A DNA stretch of 64,000 nucleotides from NCBI RefSeq assembly GCF_009796285.1, contig NZ_CP047020.1, forward strand, positions 7,068,001 through 7,132,000, read 5' to 3'. The number at the start of each line of letters is the position of its first letter. Within the stretch, counting starts at the first letter, position 1. This stretch comes from Streptomyces broussonetiae (GTDB lineage Bacteria; Actinomycetota; Actinomycetes; Streptomycetales; Streptomycetaceae). Positions 9,185-17,068 of the stretch are shown here, piece after piece. Below the pieces are notes generated by a model. That model was not told the origin of the DNA, made no database searches, and was given only the letters and a program-made list of their open reading frames with translations. A program made the translations under genes and the position numbers.

Positions 9185-10159
9185 TCAGCTCTTCGCCGGT
9201 GTCCGCACCCAGCCCCGAGTGATGTCGTCGATCGCGGCGACCGCGCGCTCGGCGGGCGGGCCGCCGGAGCGGACCGTGGGGGAGAACTCGATGTGCAGGA
9301 ACGGCACGTCGTCGGCGTCGGCGGCCCGGCCCTGCATGTTCGTACGGCCCTCCAGGGGGCATGAGCGTGCCCAGGCCGGGCACACCCGGAAGCCGTGGGA
9401 CCGGAGGGCGGTGGCCAGGGTGCTGCCCTCCGGGCGTCCCTGTGTTCCGGCGCCGGTGGAGGCGACCGCGTCGTAGCCGGGGGCGGAGGCGGCGGCGAAG
9501 CCGTGCAGCTGGATGCCGGGCAGCCCTCGGCGGGCCAGCTCGGCACAGATGGTGTGAAAAACGGTGTCCCGGCGGTGCGCCACGTCCGCGGAATTGCCGA
9601 TCCCTGCTTTGCGATGTGCTCCCGCGATGACGAGGACGCCACCGGGCGAGCCGCGCAGCACCCGCACCCCCAACTGCTCGGTGCCCCGGTCGAAGACGGG
9701 GTGCGGGACCTGTACGGACCAGCTCGGGCGGTGGTCCAGATCGAGGTAGACCCGGCCCCAGCCGCGTGGGGTCACGGTGGTGTCGGTGCGGTCGGCCACC
9801 TCGGCGTAGCGGCGGCCGGTGGGTGTGTCGATGACGGTTCGCACCGTGAAATCCCGCTCTGCCAGCCGTTGTCGGGCTTGCTCGCGGCGGCCGTCGAGCA
9901 GCAGGCCGATCGCCGCGGCGATGTCCTCGCGGTCGGCCCGGCCGGGCCGCCGGTAGCCGTGGTCGGGGCCGAAACGGCTTGTGTAGTCCGCCACCACGCG
10001 CGCCAGGTCGACCTGTGCGGCACTCTTGGGGGAGGGTCGGCCGGCCGTGTCCCGGGCGTCGCCCGGCGTACGCAGCAGGGCGGTCAGGCCGACGGCGATA
10101 CCGGCCATGACCAGCAAGCCGATTGCGATCGTGAAGGCTCGTGAGCGAGGGGCTCTCAT
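9185..10159 (-). CDS. Exported, membrane-anchored protein; possible zinc amidohydrolase of a poly-gamma-glutamate locus
   Basis: A 324-residue protein with an N-terminal membrane segment (about residues 9-29, no clear cleavage site) and an extracytoplasmic body. The second half has a conserved-looking constellation: PHP (His153), GAHRKAG (His182), SADVAHRRD (Asp192, His195), QLHGF (His219) and LHIEFSP (His289, Glu291). Two cysteines (260 and 267) could form a disulfide. This pattern of histidines plus an HxE near the end recalls zinc amidohydrolases such as N-formylglutamate amidohydrolase or the phage PghP gamma-PGA hydrolase, but I cannot confirm homology by eye. It is divergent from capA with only about 20 bp between the two starts. 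Function is inferred; treat it as a conserved hypothetical until profile searches are run. Confidence 0.7.
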   Translation of the reverse strand: MRAPRSRAFTIAIGLLVMAGIAVGLTALLRTPGDARDTAGRPSPKSAAQVDLARVVADYTSRFGPDHGYRRPGRADREDIAAAIGLLLDGRREQARQRLAERDFTVRTVIDTPTGRRYAEVADRTDTTVTPRGWGRVYLDLDHRPSWSVQVPHPVFDRGTEQLGVRVLRGSPGGVLVIAGAHRKAGIGNSADVAHRRDTVFHTICAELARRGLPGIQLHGFAAASAPGYDAVASTGAGTQGRPEGSTLATALRSHGFRVCPAWARSCPLEGRTNMQGRAADADDVPFLHIEFSPTVRSGGPPAERAVAAIDDITRGWVRTPAKS

Positions 10160-10179
10160 GGTTGTATCAAGATATCCCG

Positions 10180-11400
10180 GTGAACAGACGCCGTAGCCGG
10201 ACCCTGCTGTCCCTGCTGACCCCGCTCCCCCTCCTCGCCGCCGTCTCCGGCTGTGGTCTCCTCTCGGACGACGCCGCAGGCCGGGGCGGCGGGCGTTCCT
10301 TCACCGTCGCGGCCGCCGGTGACATCCTGATGCACCCCGAACTGGTCGACCAGGCGCGCAAGGACGCGAAGCGCACCGGCAAGGGGGTGAACGGGCTGGA
10401 CTTCGGGCCGATGATGGCCGGCATCGAGCCGGTGATCAGCAAGGCCGACCTGGCGATCTGTCACTTCGAGCCGGTGATGGGCCCGGCGAACGGCCCCTTC
10501 GAGGGCTTCCCCGACTTCCAGGTGCCACCGCAGCAGGCGAAGACGATCAAGGACATTGGCTACGGCACCTGTTCCACCGCCTCCAACCACACCCTCGACC
10601 ACGGGTACGAGGGCGTGAAGCGCACCCTGGACACGCTGGACGCCGCCGGCCTGAAGCACACGGGCTCGGCCCGGACCCGGCAGGAGGCGCTCACCCCGCT
10701 GGTCATGGACGTCAAGGGCGTCAAGGTTGCGCAGATCTCGTTCGCCTACGGCTTCAACGAGCCGCACCCGCTGCCCAAGGACAAGCCGTGGCTCGCCAAC
10801 CAGCAGGACCTGGGCCGGATCAAGGCCGCCGAGCAGCGCGCCCGCAAGGCCGGTGCCGAGGTGGTGATCCTGTCCCTGCACTGGGGTCGCGAACACCACC
10901 CGGAGCCGTCGTCCTCGCAGCTCTCCTTCGCCCGGCAGATCGCCCGCAACACCGGCATCAACCTGGTCATCGGTCATCATGCGCACGTAGTGGAGCCGAT
11001 GGAAAAGGTCGACGGGACCTGGGTGGCGTACGGCCTCGGCAACCAGATCGCCCGGCACGAGGTGCCGACGGGGCTGACCGAGGAGGGCGTGATCGCCTGG
11101 TTCACCTTCACCGAGCACGGCAAGGGGCAGTGGGAGGTCCAGCCGCGCTACGAGCCGACGCTGCTGACGATCCCGCCGGACGCGGAGAACGTCCGCGACG
11201 GCGGCACCGCCGCCTACACCGACGACGACGTACGGGACTACCGCCTGCTGGACGTGCCGGCGGCGCTGCGCGACGACCACGGTCTGACGCAGGCCCAGCG
11301 GGCCCGGCTGCGCCTGGCCTTCGAGCGTACCGAGGGCACCCTGCTGAACCGGGGCGCGGCCGCGGACGGCCTCAAACCCCTCACCTCCCTGCCCGAATAG
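10180..11400 (+). CDS. capA: CapA/PgsA-family lipoprotein (poly-gamma-glutamate biosynthesis, metallophosphatase fold)
   Basis: A 406-residue protein beginning with a lipoprotein signal (RRRSRTLLSLL, lipobox VSGC at Cys25). The CapA metallophosphatase domain (PF09587) shows its usual blocks: AAAGDILMHPE, FEPVMG, ASNHTLDHGYEG, SLHWGREHHPEPS and GHHAHVVEPME. In Bacillus, CapA/PgsA is the surface component of the gamma-PGA synthase that supports polymer export. Here it precedes the pgsBC operon by 186 bp in the same direction. The GTG at 10180 is chosen because it places the lysine/arginine-rich n-region directly before the hydrophobic core; no convincing ribosome binding site precedes it, so a leaderless transcript is possible. 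Confidence 0.87.
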   Translation: MNRRRSRTLLSLLTPLPLLAAVSGCGLLSDDAAGRGGGRSFTVAAAGDILMHPELVDQARKDAKRTGKGVNGLDFGPMMAGIEPVISKADLAICHFEPVMGPANGPFEGFPDFQVPPQQAKTIKDIGYGTCSTASNHTLDHGYEGVKRTLDTLDAAGLKHTGSARTRQEALTPLVMDVKGVKVAQISFAYGFNEPHPLPKDKPWLANQQDLGRIKAAEQRARKAGAEVVILSLHWGREHHPEPSSSQLSFARQIARNTGINLVIGHHAHVVEPMEKVDGTWVAYGLGNQIARHEVPTGLTEEGVIAWFTFTEHGKGQWEVQPRYEPTLLTIPPDAENVRDGGTAAYTDDDVRDYRLLDVPAALRDDHGLTQAQRARLRLAFERTEGTLLNRGAAADGLKPLTSLPE

Positions 11401-11530
11401 GTGTCCAGGGCGGCATCTGTCCCCTGTGGCAGGGCTGCGTCTGTCCGCACTGGTCCGACGGTTGATCGATGTTGCCCAGATCACGTCAGACTTACTGCAA
11501 CTTAACCTCTCCCTTACATGTCTGAGGTTT

Positions 11531-11559
11531 CCGGGCGCGTTCTTACCTTCGGCGCCCGG
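11531..11559 (+). terminator. Stem-loop between capA and the HAMP-pgsBC operon
   Basis: CCGGGCGC and GCGCCCGG form an 8-bp stem around a 13-base loop, 130 bp after capA and 28 bp before the next start. It could be a terminator or a 5'-leader structure of the downstream operon. Confidence 0.4.
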
Positions 11560-11586
11560 ACTTCGCATGCATGAGAGGACCGTCCT

Positions 11587-13917
11587 TTGGCGTCATCGCC
11601 CCCGGCGCGCCACCACCGGGCCCGCCGACGAGCCGATATGTCGCTGATCGGTGGCATCCGCCCGCCGATCGCGGTCCTTTCGGCCCTCCTGCTGACGCTC
11701 GCCGCCGTCACGGCACTCGTGCTGGGCCGCGTCGACGACACCGGGGTGCCCAAGGCGGTCCTTACCTCCCAGCAGCACTTCGCGGAGGACGGCGCCGTCG
11801 CGCTGCGCGCCTCCATCGACGAGTCCGTCACCGACGTCACCCGCTCCGCCGCCCTGTTCAGCGCCGGGCAGCCGGTCTCCGGCGACGCCGTCCTCGACAA
11901 GCTCGGCAGCACCTACCAGAAATGGATGGGCACCGCCGTGGTCGAGGTCCGCACCGGCAAGCTGGTCGCGGCCCGCGGCGAGACGGTGCCGCTGACCGAC
12001 GTGGACCTCGCCTCCCTCAGCGGCGCGGACGGGCTGGCCCCGCGCATGGTCCGGCAGAAGAACGGCGAGGCACGGCTGCTCTCCTTCGGCCTGCTCACCT
12101 GGCCGGACAAGCCGCAGCTGCTGCTGGTGGCCTCCAGGAACCTGAAATTCCCCGGCATCAGCCTCGGCCAGTTCCGCTCCATCGCCGTGGTCGACTCCTC
12201 CGGCGCGATCCTCAGCAGCGACGGCATCGCCGAGCCCGAGTCGGCGAGCAACAGCATCGACCGTCAGGACATCACCGCCTCCCGCAAACAGCTCAAGGAC
12301 TTTGCCCAGCGGACCGCCCGCCTGGCGCAGCGCGATCCCCGCAGCAGCAAGGAGCCCGGCACCGGCGGCGGCTACCAGGGCGTCAGCGGCAGCCTGCTCG
12401 GCGGGATGCTGCTGAGCGACCGGTCCGTCGCCGGATACGCCACGCCGGCCGCGCCCGACCCCGGCGAGAACACCACCGCCTCCGGGCTCGGCCTGTCCGT
12501 GGTCGCCATGGTCAAGGTGACCGAGGAGTCCGCCGCCCGCGCCCAGTCGCCGGTGTTCGGCCTGCTGGCGGGCGGCGCGCTGCTCGTCGTCGGCGCCCTG
12601 GCGGTGGCCGTGCTGCTCGGCACCGTGCAGCGCCCGCTGATCCGGCTGTTCCTGGAGTCCCGCCGGCTCACCCGGGGCGATCTGACCCGGCCCGTCACCG
12701 TCCCCGGCTACGGCGAGGCGCACCGGATCGGCGGCGCCCTGGAACGGCTGCGCCGCCAACTGCTGGGCGAGCCCGCCGACGCCACCGGTCCGGCCCGGCG
12801 CCCGAGCGGTGCGCGCCGGGTGGGCACCCGCGCCCTCCTCGCGGTCTGCGCGGTGCTGCTGCTGGCCTGGTCCGCCCCGCTGATGCTGCTGGTCAACCGG
12901 GCCGACAGCACCGCCGTCGTCCCCCGGCAGCTCGTCAACGACCAGCGCGAACGCACCGACACGCTCAGCGACCGGGTACGCCGCGCGCTCAACGAGGGCG
13001 ACGCCGACCTGCAGTCGGTCGCCTCCCTGATCGGCGACAAGACCGCACCCGAGGCCATGCGGAGCGTTCTGGCCCGTACCTACAACGAGAACAGGCGCTA
13101 CCGCTCGCTCTACGTGGTCGACTCCTCCGGCGCGATCCAGGCCCGTGAGGGCAAGAGCCCCAAGGTGATCCAGAAGAACCGTGTGTCGGACAAGCCCCTG
13201 CGGCTGCTGGGCCATGGCGGCAAGGAGCCGGTGGTTGTCGCCGCCGCCGAGATCCCCGGCCGCGACGGAGCCCAGCTGGTCGGCGAGTTCCGTGTCGAGT
13301 TCCTCAACGCCCTGCTGACCCGGCCGGGGCTCGGAGTGGTGCGGCTCGTGGACGACCGGAGCCGGATCATCGCCGGCAACACCGGCTTCCTCGCCTTCCG
13401 GCCGCTGCCCGACGAGCACCTCAAGGACCTGGTCGAGGCCAGCGCCCAGCGGCTCGGGAAGAAGCCGCGGCCGGCCGGCGTGCTCTACCGCGAGCACGGG
13501 GTCCGGATCGCCGCCGCCGCGCCGTTCTCCGGCAGCGGATCGGCCGAGTCGCTCGGCTGGAGCGTGGTCAGCTGGCAGCCGGTCGACCACCTGGCCATCC
13601 CCGAGTACGACTCCCAGAACCGCACCGTCCTCGCCGGTCTGCTCGGCGCCGCCGCGGCCGCCGCCTGCCTGGGCTGGCTGCACATCGTGGTGGCCCGGCC
13701 GCTGCGCACCCTGGCCGAGCGGGCCGAGGCACTGGCCGGCGGAGACCGCAGGACCGTGCTCTTCCCACAGCACCACGACGAGGTCGGAGCCGTCACCCGC
13801 TCCCTGGAACTCATCCGCCAGCAGCTCCAGGACCAGCGCGCCCGGCAACCCCGCCACACCCCGCCCCCGCGGCACACTCCTCAGCCGTACACGCCCGAGC
13901 AGTACACAAGGAACTGA
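11587..13917 (+). CDS. Duplicated extracellular-sensor/HAMP membrane protein without output domain
   Basis: A 776-residue protein built as two copies of the same module. Module 1: membrane helix (about 27-47), extracytoplasmic sensor region containing VVDSSGAILSSDG, second helix (about 318-341), HAMP linker with RRLTRGDLTRPVTVPGYGE. Module 2: helix (about 414-436), sensor region with VVDSSGAIQAREGKS, helix (about 681-702), HAMP with LAGGDRRTVLFPQHHDEVG. The VVDSSGAI motif recurs in both sensor regions, supporting duplication of a Cache-like domain. It ends with a Pro/Gln/His-rich tail; no kinase, cyclase or methyl-accepting domain follows. The TTG start is backed by GAGAGGA (11573-11579) seven bases upstream. 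The pgsB start is 6 bp after its stop, so it is cotranscribed with the polymer synthase and may sense or regulate polymer assembly (inference). Confidence 0.82.
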   Translation: MASSPPARHHRARRRADMSLIGGIRPPIAVLSALLLTLAAVTALVLGRVDDTGVPKAVLTSQQHFAEDGAVALRASIDESVTDVTRSAALFSAGQPVSGDAVLDKLGSTYQKWMGTAVVEVRTGKLVAARGETVPLTDVDLASLSGADGLAPRMVRQKNGEARLLSFGLLTWPDKPQLLLVASRNLKFPGISLGQFRSIAVVDSSGAILSSDGIAEPESASNSIDRQDITASRKQLKDFAQRTARLAQRDPRSSKEPGTGGGYQGVSGSLLGGMLLSDRSVAGYATPAAPDPGENTTASGLGLSVVAMVKVTEESAARAQSPVFGLLAGGALLVVGALAVAVLLGTVQRPLIRLFLESRRLTRGDLTRPVTVPGYGEAHRIGGALERLRRQLLGEPADATGPARRPSGARRVGTRALLAVCAVLLLAWSAPLMLLVNRADSTAVVPRQLVNDQRERTDTLSDRVRRALNEGDADLQSVASLIGDKTAPEAMRSVLARTYNENRRYRSLYVVDSSGAIQAREGKSPKVIQKNRVSDKPLRLLGHGGKEPVVVAAAEIPGRDGAQLVGEFRVEFLNALLTRPGLGVVRLVDDRSRIIAGNTGFLAFRPLPDEHLKDLVEASAQRLGKKPRPAGVLYREHGVRIAAAAPFSGSGSAESLGWSVVSWQPVDHLAIPEYDSQNRTVLAGLLGAAAAAACLGWLHIVVARPLRTLAERAEALAGGDRRTVLFPQHHDEVGAVTRSLELIRQQLQDQRARQPRHTPPPRHTPQPYTPEQYTRN

Positions 13918-13923
13918 TCACCC

Positions 13924-15453
13924 GTGCTCTTCCTCTACACCGTGCTGCTCGTCTGCTGCGCGATCCTGCTCGTCGCGGGCGTCGTGGAGCAGCGCCGGCA
14001 CTTCGCCAACCTGGACCACATCCCCACCCGTGTCCTGGTCAACGGCATCCGCGGCAAGTCCTCCATCACCCGGCTGTGCGCGGGCGCCCTGCGCGGCGGC
14101 GACCTCGTCACCGTCGCCAAGACCACCGGCACCGCCGCCCGGTTCATCCACCCGGACGCCACCGAGGAACCGGTCTACCGCAAGTTCGGCATCGCCAACG
14201 TGGTCGAGCAGATCGGCATCGTGCGGCGCGCCGCCGCCTACAAGCCGGACGCGCTCGTCATCGAGTGCATGGCCGTCATGCCGGCCCTGCAGGAGATCAA
14301 CCAGTCCAAGCTGATCCGCTCCACCATCGGCGTGCTGTGCAACGTCCGCGAGGACCACCTCGCCGAGATGGGCCCCACCCTGGACGACGTGGCGCGCTCG
14401 CTGTGCCGCTCGATGCCCGAGGACGGCATCTGCGTCACCGCCGAGAAGGACCGCTTCCACATCCTGCAGGAGGAGGCGGACGCCCGTAACTGCAAGCTGG
14501 TCTACGCCGATCCCGAGACGGTGAGCGACGAGGAGCTGCGCGGCTTCAGCTGGTTCACCTTCAAGGAGAACGTGGCCATCGCCCTCGCGGTCGCCGAACT
14601 CCTCGGAGTGGACCGCGAGACGGCCCTCAAGGGCATGTACGACGCCCCGCCGGACCCCGGTGTCCTCTCCGTCGAGCGGTATCTGACGCCCGGGGACAGG
14701 AAGCTGCGCTTCGCCAACGTCTTCGCGGCCAACGACCCCGAGTCGACGCTGATGAACATCAACCAGCTGCTCGACCTCGGCGCCATCCACCGCCCGCTCA
14801 ACGTGGTCATCAACTGCCGCCCCGACCGCGTCGAACGCAACGGCCAGATGGGCGAGATCATCCCCGACCTCGACCCCGAGCACGTCTTCGTCATCGGCCA
14901 GCCGGCCAAGTCCGCGATCGACGCCATCCCCGCCGAGTTCCGCTCGCGCGCCGTGGACCTCGGCGGTGACAAGCGCGACCCCGAGGAGTTCATGGCCAGG
15001 ATGCTGGACATGCTCGGCCCGGACTCCTCGATGGTCGCCATCGGCAACATCCACGGCCAGGGCGAGATCCTGCTGGAACACCTCGCCGAACTGCCCCCGG
15101 ACGAGAGCGCCGAGGAGCCGGCACCCGCGGCGACAGCGGACGTGCCCGAGTACGCCGAGCCGGCCCAGCCACCGATGTACGCCCCGCACATCGACCCGTA
15201 CCAGGGCTACCCGGAGGCGTACGAGGCCCGCTACGCGCAGCCGTACGCCGGCGAGACGTACGCGTACGGCACCTGGGCACAACCGCATCAGCAACCGCAT
15301 CAGCAACCACATCCGCAGGCCCAGCCGCAGACGCCGCCGCAGGCGCAGCTCCAGCCCCAGCCCCGCGGCATGTTCGAGCCCCGCCGCCCTGCCCACCCCC
15401 AGCCCCCCGCCGACGACAGCCAGCAGTGGCACAGCCCAGGAGCACAGCGTTGA
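13924..15453 (+). CDS. pgsB: Poly-gamma-glutamate synthase PgsB/CapB
   Basis: A 509-residue Mur-ligase-like ATP-dependent amide ligase that polymerises glutamate through gamma-peptide bonds at the membrane. An N-terminal membrane helix (about 1-20) precedes the P-loop NGIRGKSSITR (about 40-50). The family block MAVMPALQEINQSKLIRST is present in split form around residue 119, as are CNVREDHLAEMGPT, TAEKDRFHIL, FAANDPESTLMN and NIHGQGE. The core ends near residue 395, the usual PgsB length. After it comes an unusual tail of about 110 residues rich in Pro, Gln, Tyr and His, including three QPHQ-type repeats at about 15280-15315. It overlaps pgsC by four bases (TTGA), indicating coupled translation. 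Substrate (glutamate) is inferred from the family. Confidence 0.93.
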   Translation: MLFLYTVLLVCCAILLVAGVVEQRRHFANLDHIPTRVLVNGIRGKSSITRLCAGALRGGDLVTVAKTTGTAARFIHPDATEEPVYRKFGIANVVEQIGIVRRAAAYKPDALVIECMAVMPALQEINQSKLIRSTIGVLCNVREDHLAEMGPTLDDVARSLCRSMPEDGICVTAEKDRFHILQEEADARNCKLVYADPETVSDEELRGFSWFTFKENVAIALAVAELLGVDRETALKGMYDAPPDPGVLSVERYLTPGDRKLRFANVFAANDPESTLMNINQLLDLGAIHRPLNVVINCRPDRVERNGQMGEIIPDLDPEHVFVIGQPAKSAIDAIPAEFRSRAVDLGGDKRDPEEFMARMLDMLGPDSSMVAIGNIHGQGEILLEHLAELPPDESAEEPAPAATADVPEYAEPAQPPMYAPHIDPYQGYPEAYEARYAQPYAGETYAYGTWAQPHQQPHQQPHPQAQPQTPPQAQLQPQPRGMFEPRRPAHPQPPADDSQQWHSPGAQR

Positions 15454-15932
15454 TCCCCTCCGTCCTCACCCCCGAGATCGCCGCCATCGGCATCGGCCTG
15501 GGGCTGATGTTCTCGCTCATGTGCTACCTGACGACCAATCTGTCGCCGGGCGGCATGATCACTCCGGGCTGGCTCGCGCTCACGCTCATCGAGGACCTGC
15601 AGCGAGCCGCGCTGGTCGTCGGCGTGACCGTGCTGACGTACCTCGCCACGCTGCTCATGCAGAAGTTCGTGATCCTCTACGGCAAGCGGCTGTTCGCGGC
15701 CGTCGTGCTCAGCGGTGTGCTCATCCAGGCCACCGTGATCGTCGTGCTCCAGATGGAGTTCCCGCTGCTGTACGCCAACCAGACGCTCGGCTTCATCGTG
15801 CCGGGCCTGATCGGCTACCAACTGGTCCGCCAGCCCAAGGGCGCGACCCTGCTGTCCGTCGGATCGGTCACCCTCGCCACCTATGTGGTCCTGACCGCCG
15901 GAATCCTCCTGGGCGCCATGCCGTCCGCCTGA
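15450..15932 (+). CDS. pgsC: Poly-gamma-glutamate biosynthesis membrane protein PgsC/CapC
   Basis: A 160-residue protein with about five hydrophobic segments, matching the 150-residue Bacillus PgsC/CapC. The family-typical SPGGMITPGWLAL follows the first helix, and QTLGFIVPGLIGYQL is also characteristic. The TTG start at 15450 is preferred over a GTG at 15426 because AGGAG (15438-15442) is seven bases upstream of the TTG, and TTGA overlaps the pgsB stop. PgsC partners PgsB in the membrane-bound synthase complex; both together are the minimal polymerase core in Bacillus. Confidence 0.93.
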   Translation: MIPSVLTPEIAAIGIGLGLMFSLMCYLTTNLSPGGMITPGWLALTLIEDLQRAALVVGVTVLTYLATLLMQKFVILYGKRLFAAVVLSGVLIQATVIVVLQMEFPLLYANQTLGFIVPGLIGYQLVRQPKGATLLSVGSVTLATYVVLTAGILLGAMPSA

Positions 15933-15969
15933 CCCCGCCCGCATTCGACGCACCTCTGGAGCCCCCACC

Positions 15970-17022
15970 ATGCCTAAGCGCACAGGCCGCCCCCTTGTCC
16001 ACGCGGCGACGGTCCTGGCGCTGCTCGCGGGCAGCGCCTACTTCACCTACGAACTGCGCAAGGACGAGCAGGCGAAGGTCCCGGCCGCCCAGACGATCAC
16101 CGAGAACCTGGACAACTCCGGCAAGTCAACCGGAAAGCAGACCTGGGAGCGGCTGAACAACCCGGCCCGCTCGGTGCTGCGCGACGGCAAGGGCGCGGTC
16201 ATCGCCACCTTCACCGACGGCGCCCGCACCGCCACCCTCAAGGGCCCGACGCGGACGTTCGCCGAACCGGCCACCACCAGCACCAAGGTCGTCACCGACG
16301 ACTGGGTCCGCATGATGCCGGAGACCTGGACGAGGGGCTCCGAGAAGCAGCAGTGGTTCAAGGACTGGTTCAAGCAGTACTACGGCAGCGAGGAGGACGA
16401 CATCTTCGCCTTCGCCTTCCAGTACATCCAGGGCGCGCCGGCCAAGAAGGACGACCAGGGCATCCAGTACGCCGGCCACGCGTACTACGGCCCCCTCAAG
16501 GCCGACGGCGTGGACCGCTACGAGCAGACCGACTTCTACGACTACCTGGGCATCCCGTACACCTTCCGGGACGGGGTCACCAAGTACCCGCAGTCGGACC
16601 GCCTGCGCTCGGTGGACTGCTCCGGCTATCTGCGCCTGGTCTACGGCTACCGGGCCCGCTTCCCGCTGATGTCCGACAACGACCACGGCGACGGGCTGCC
16701 GCGCACCGCCGACGGCATGGCCCGCGGCAAGGAGGGCGTCGACGTCGTCAAGCTCCAGGGGCCGGGCCCCTGGTACGAACGTCCCGCGGGCATCGACGTG
16801 CTCCAGCCCGGCGACCTGCTGTTCTTCAAGATGGACCACCGCACGGGCAACCACATGGACCACTCCGCGATCTACCTCGGTCCGGACACCGAGGGCCACA
16901 AGGTCTTCATCTCCAGCCGTAAGGAACAGAACGGACCCACGATCGGCGACCAGGGGGGTGTCTCGCGCCTCGACGGGAACGGCTTCTACGCGAAGCTGTT
17001 CCGCAGCGCGAAGCGGCTGTGA
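15970..17022 (+). CDS. Membrane-anchored NlpC/P60-type cysteine hydrolase, candidate polymer hydrolase
   Basis: A 350-residue protein with an uncleaved N-terminal membrane helix (about residues 9-27) and an extracytoplasmic body. The C-terminal half is NlpC/P60-like: the catalytic cysteine lies in SVDCSGYLRLVYG (Cys217), LQPGDLLFF precedes the catalytic histidine in NHMDHSAIYLG (His298). The region 110-200, with many aromatics (WFKDWFKQYYG, YEQTDFYDYLG), has no domain I recognise. It starts 37 bp after pgsC on the same strand and belongs to the same operon. In Bacillus the gamma-PGA depolymerase PgdS is also an NlpC/P60 enzyme, which makes a polymer-trimming or release role attractive. Peptidoglycan hydrolysis is the alternative. 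Confidence 0.85.
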   Translation: MPKRTGRPLVHAATVLALLAGSAYFTYELRKDEQAKVPAAQTITENLDNSGKSTGKQTWERLNNPARSVLRDGKGAVIATFTDGARTATLKGPTRTFAEPATTSTKVVTDDWVRMMPETWTRGSEKQQWFKDWFKQYYGSEEDDIFAFAFQYIQGAPAKKDDQGIQYAGHAYYGPLKADGVDRYEQTDFYDYLGIPYTFRDGVTKYPQSDRLRSVDCSGYLRLVYGYRARFPLMSDNDHGDGLPRTADGMARGKEGVDVVKLQGPGPWYERPAGIDVLQPGDLLFFKMDHRTGNHMDHSAIYLGPDTEGHKVFISSRKEQNGPTIGDQGGVSRLDGNGFYAKLFRSAKRL

Positions 17023-17068
17023 GCGGGCGGGCGCGGACCGCCCCCGAGCCGGGGCGCGGAGTGAACCG

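Noticed and set aside
11593..13875. Long open frame on the minus strand opposite the sensor-HAMP gene
   Set aside because: Its codon positions mirror the real gene, and the translation is Gly/Ala/Asp-rich with no motif; such antisense frames are normal in high-GC genomes.
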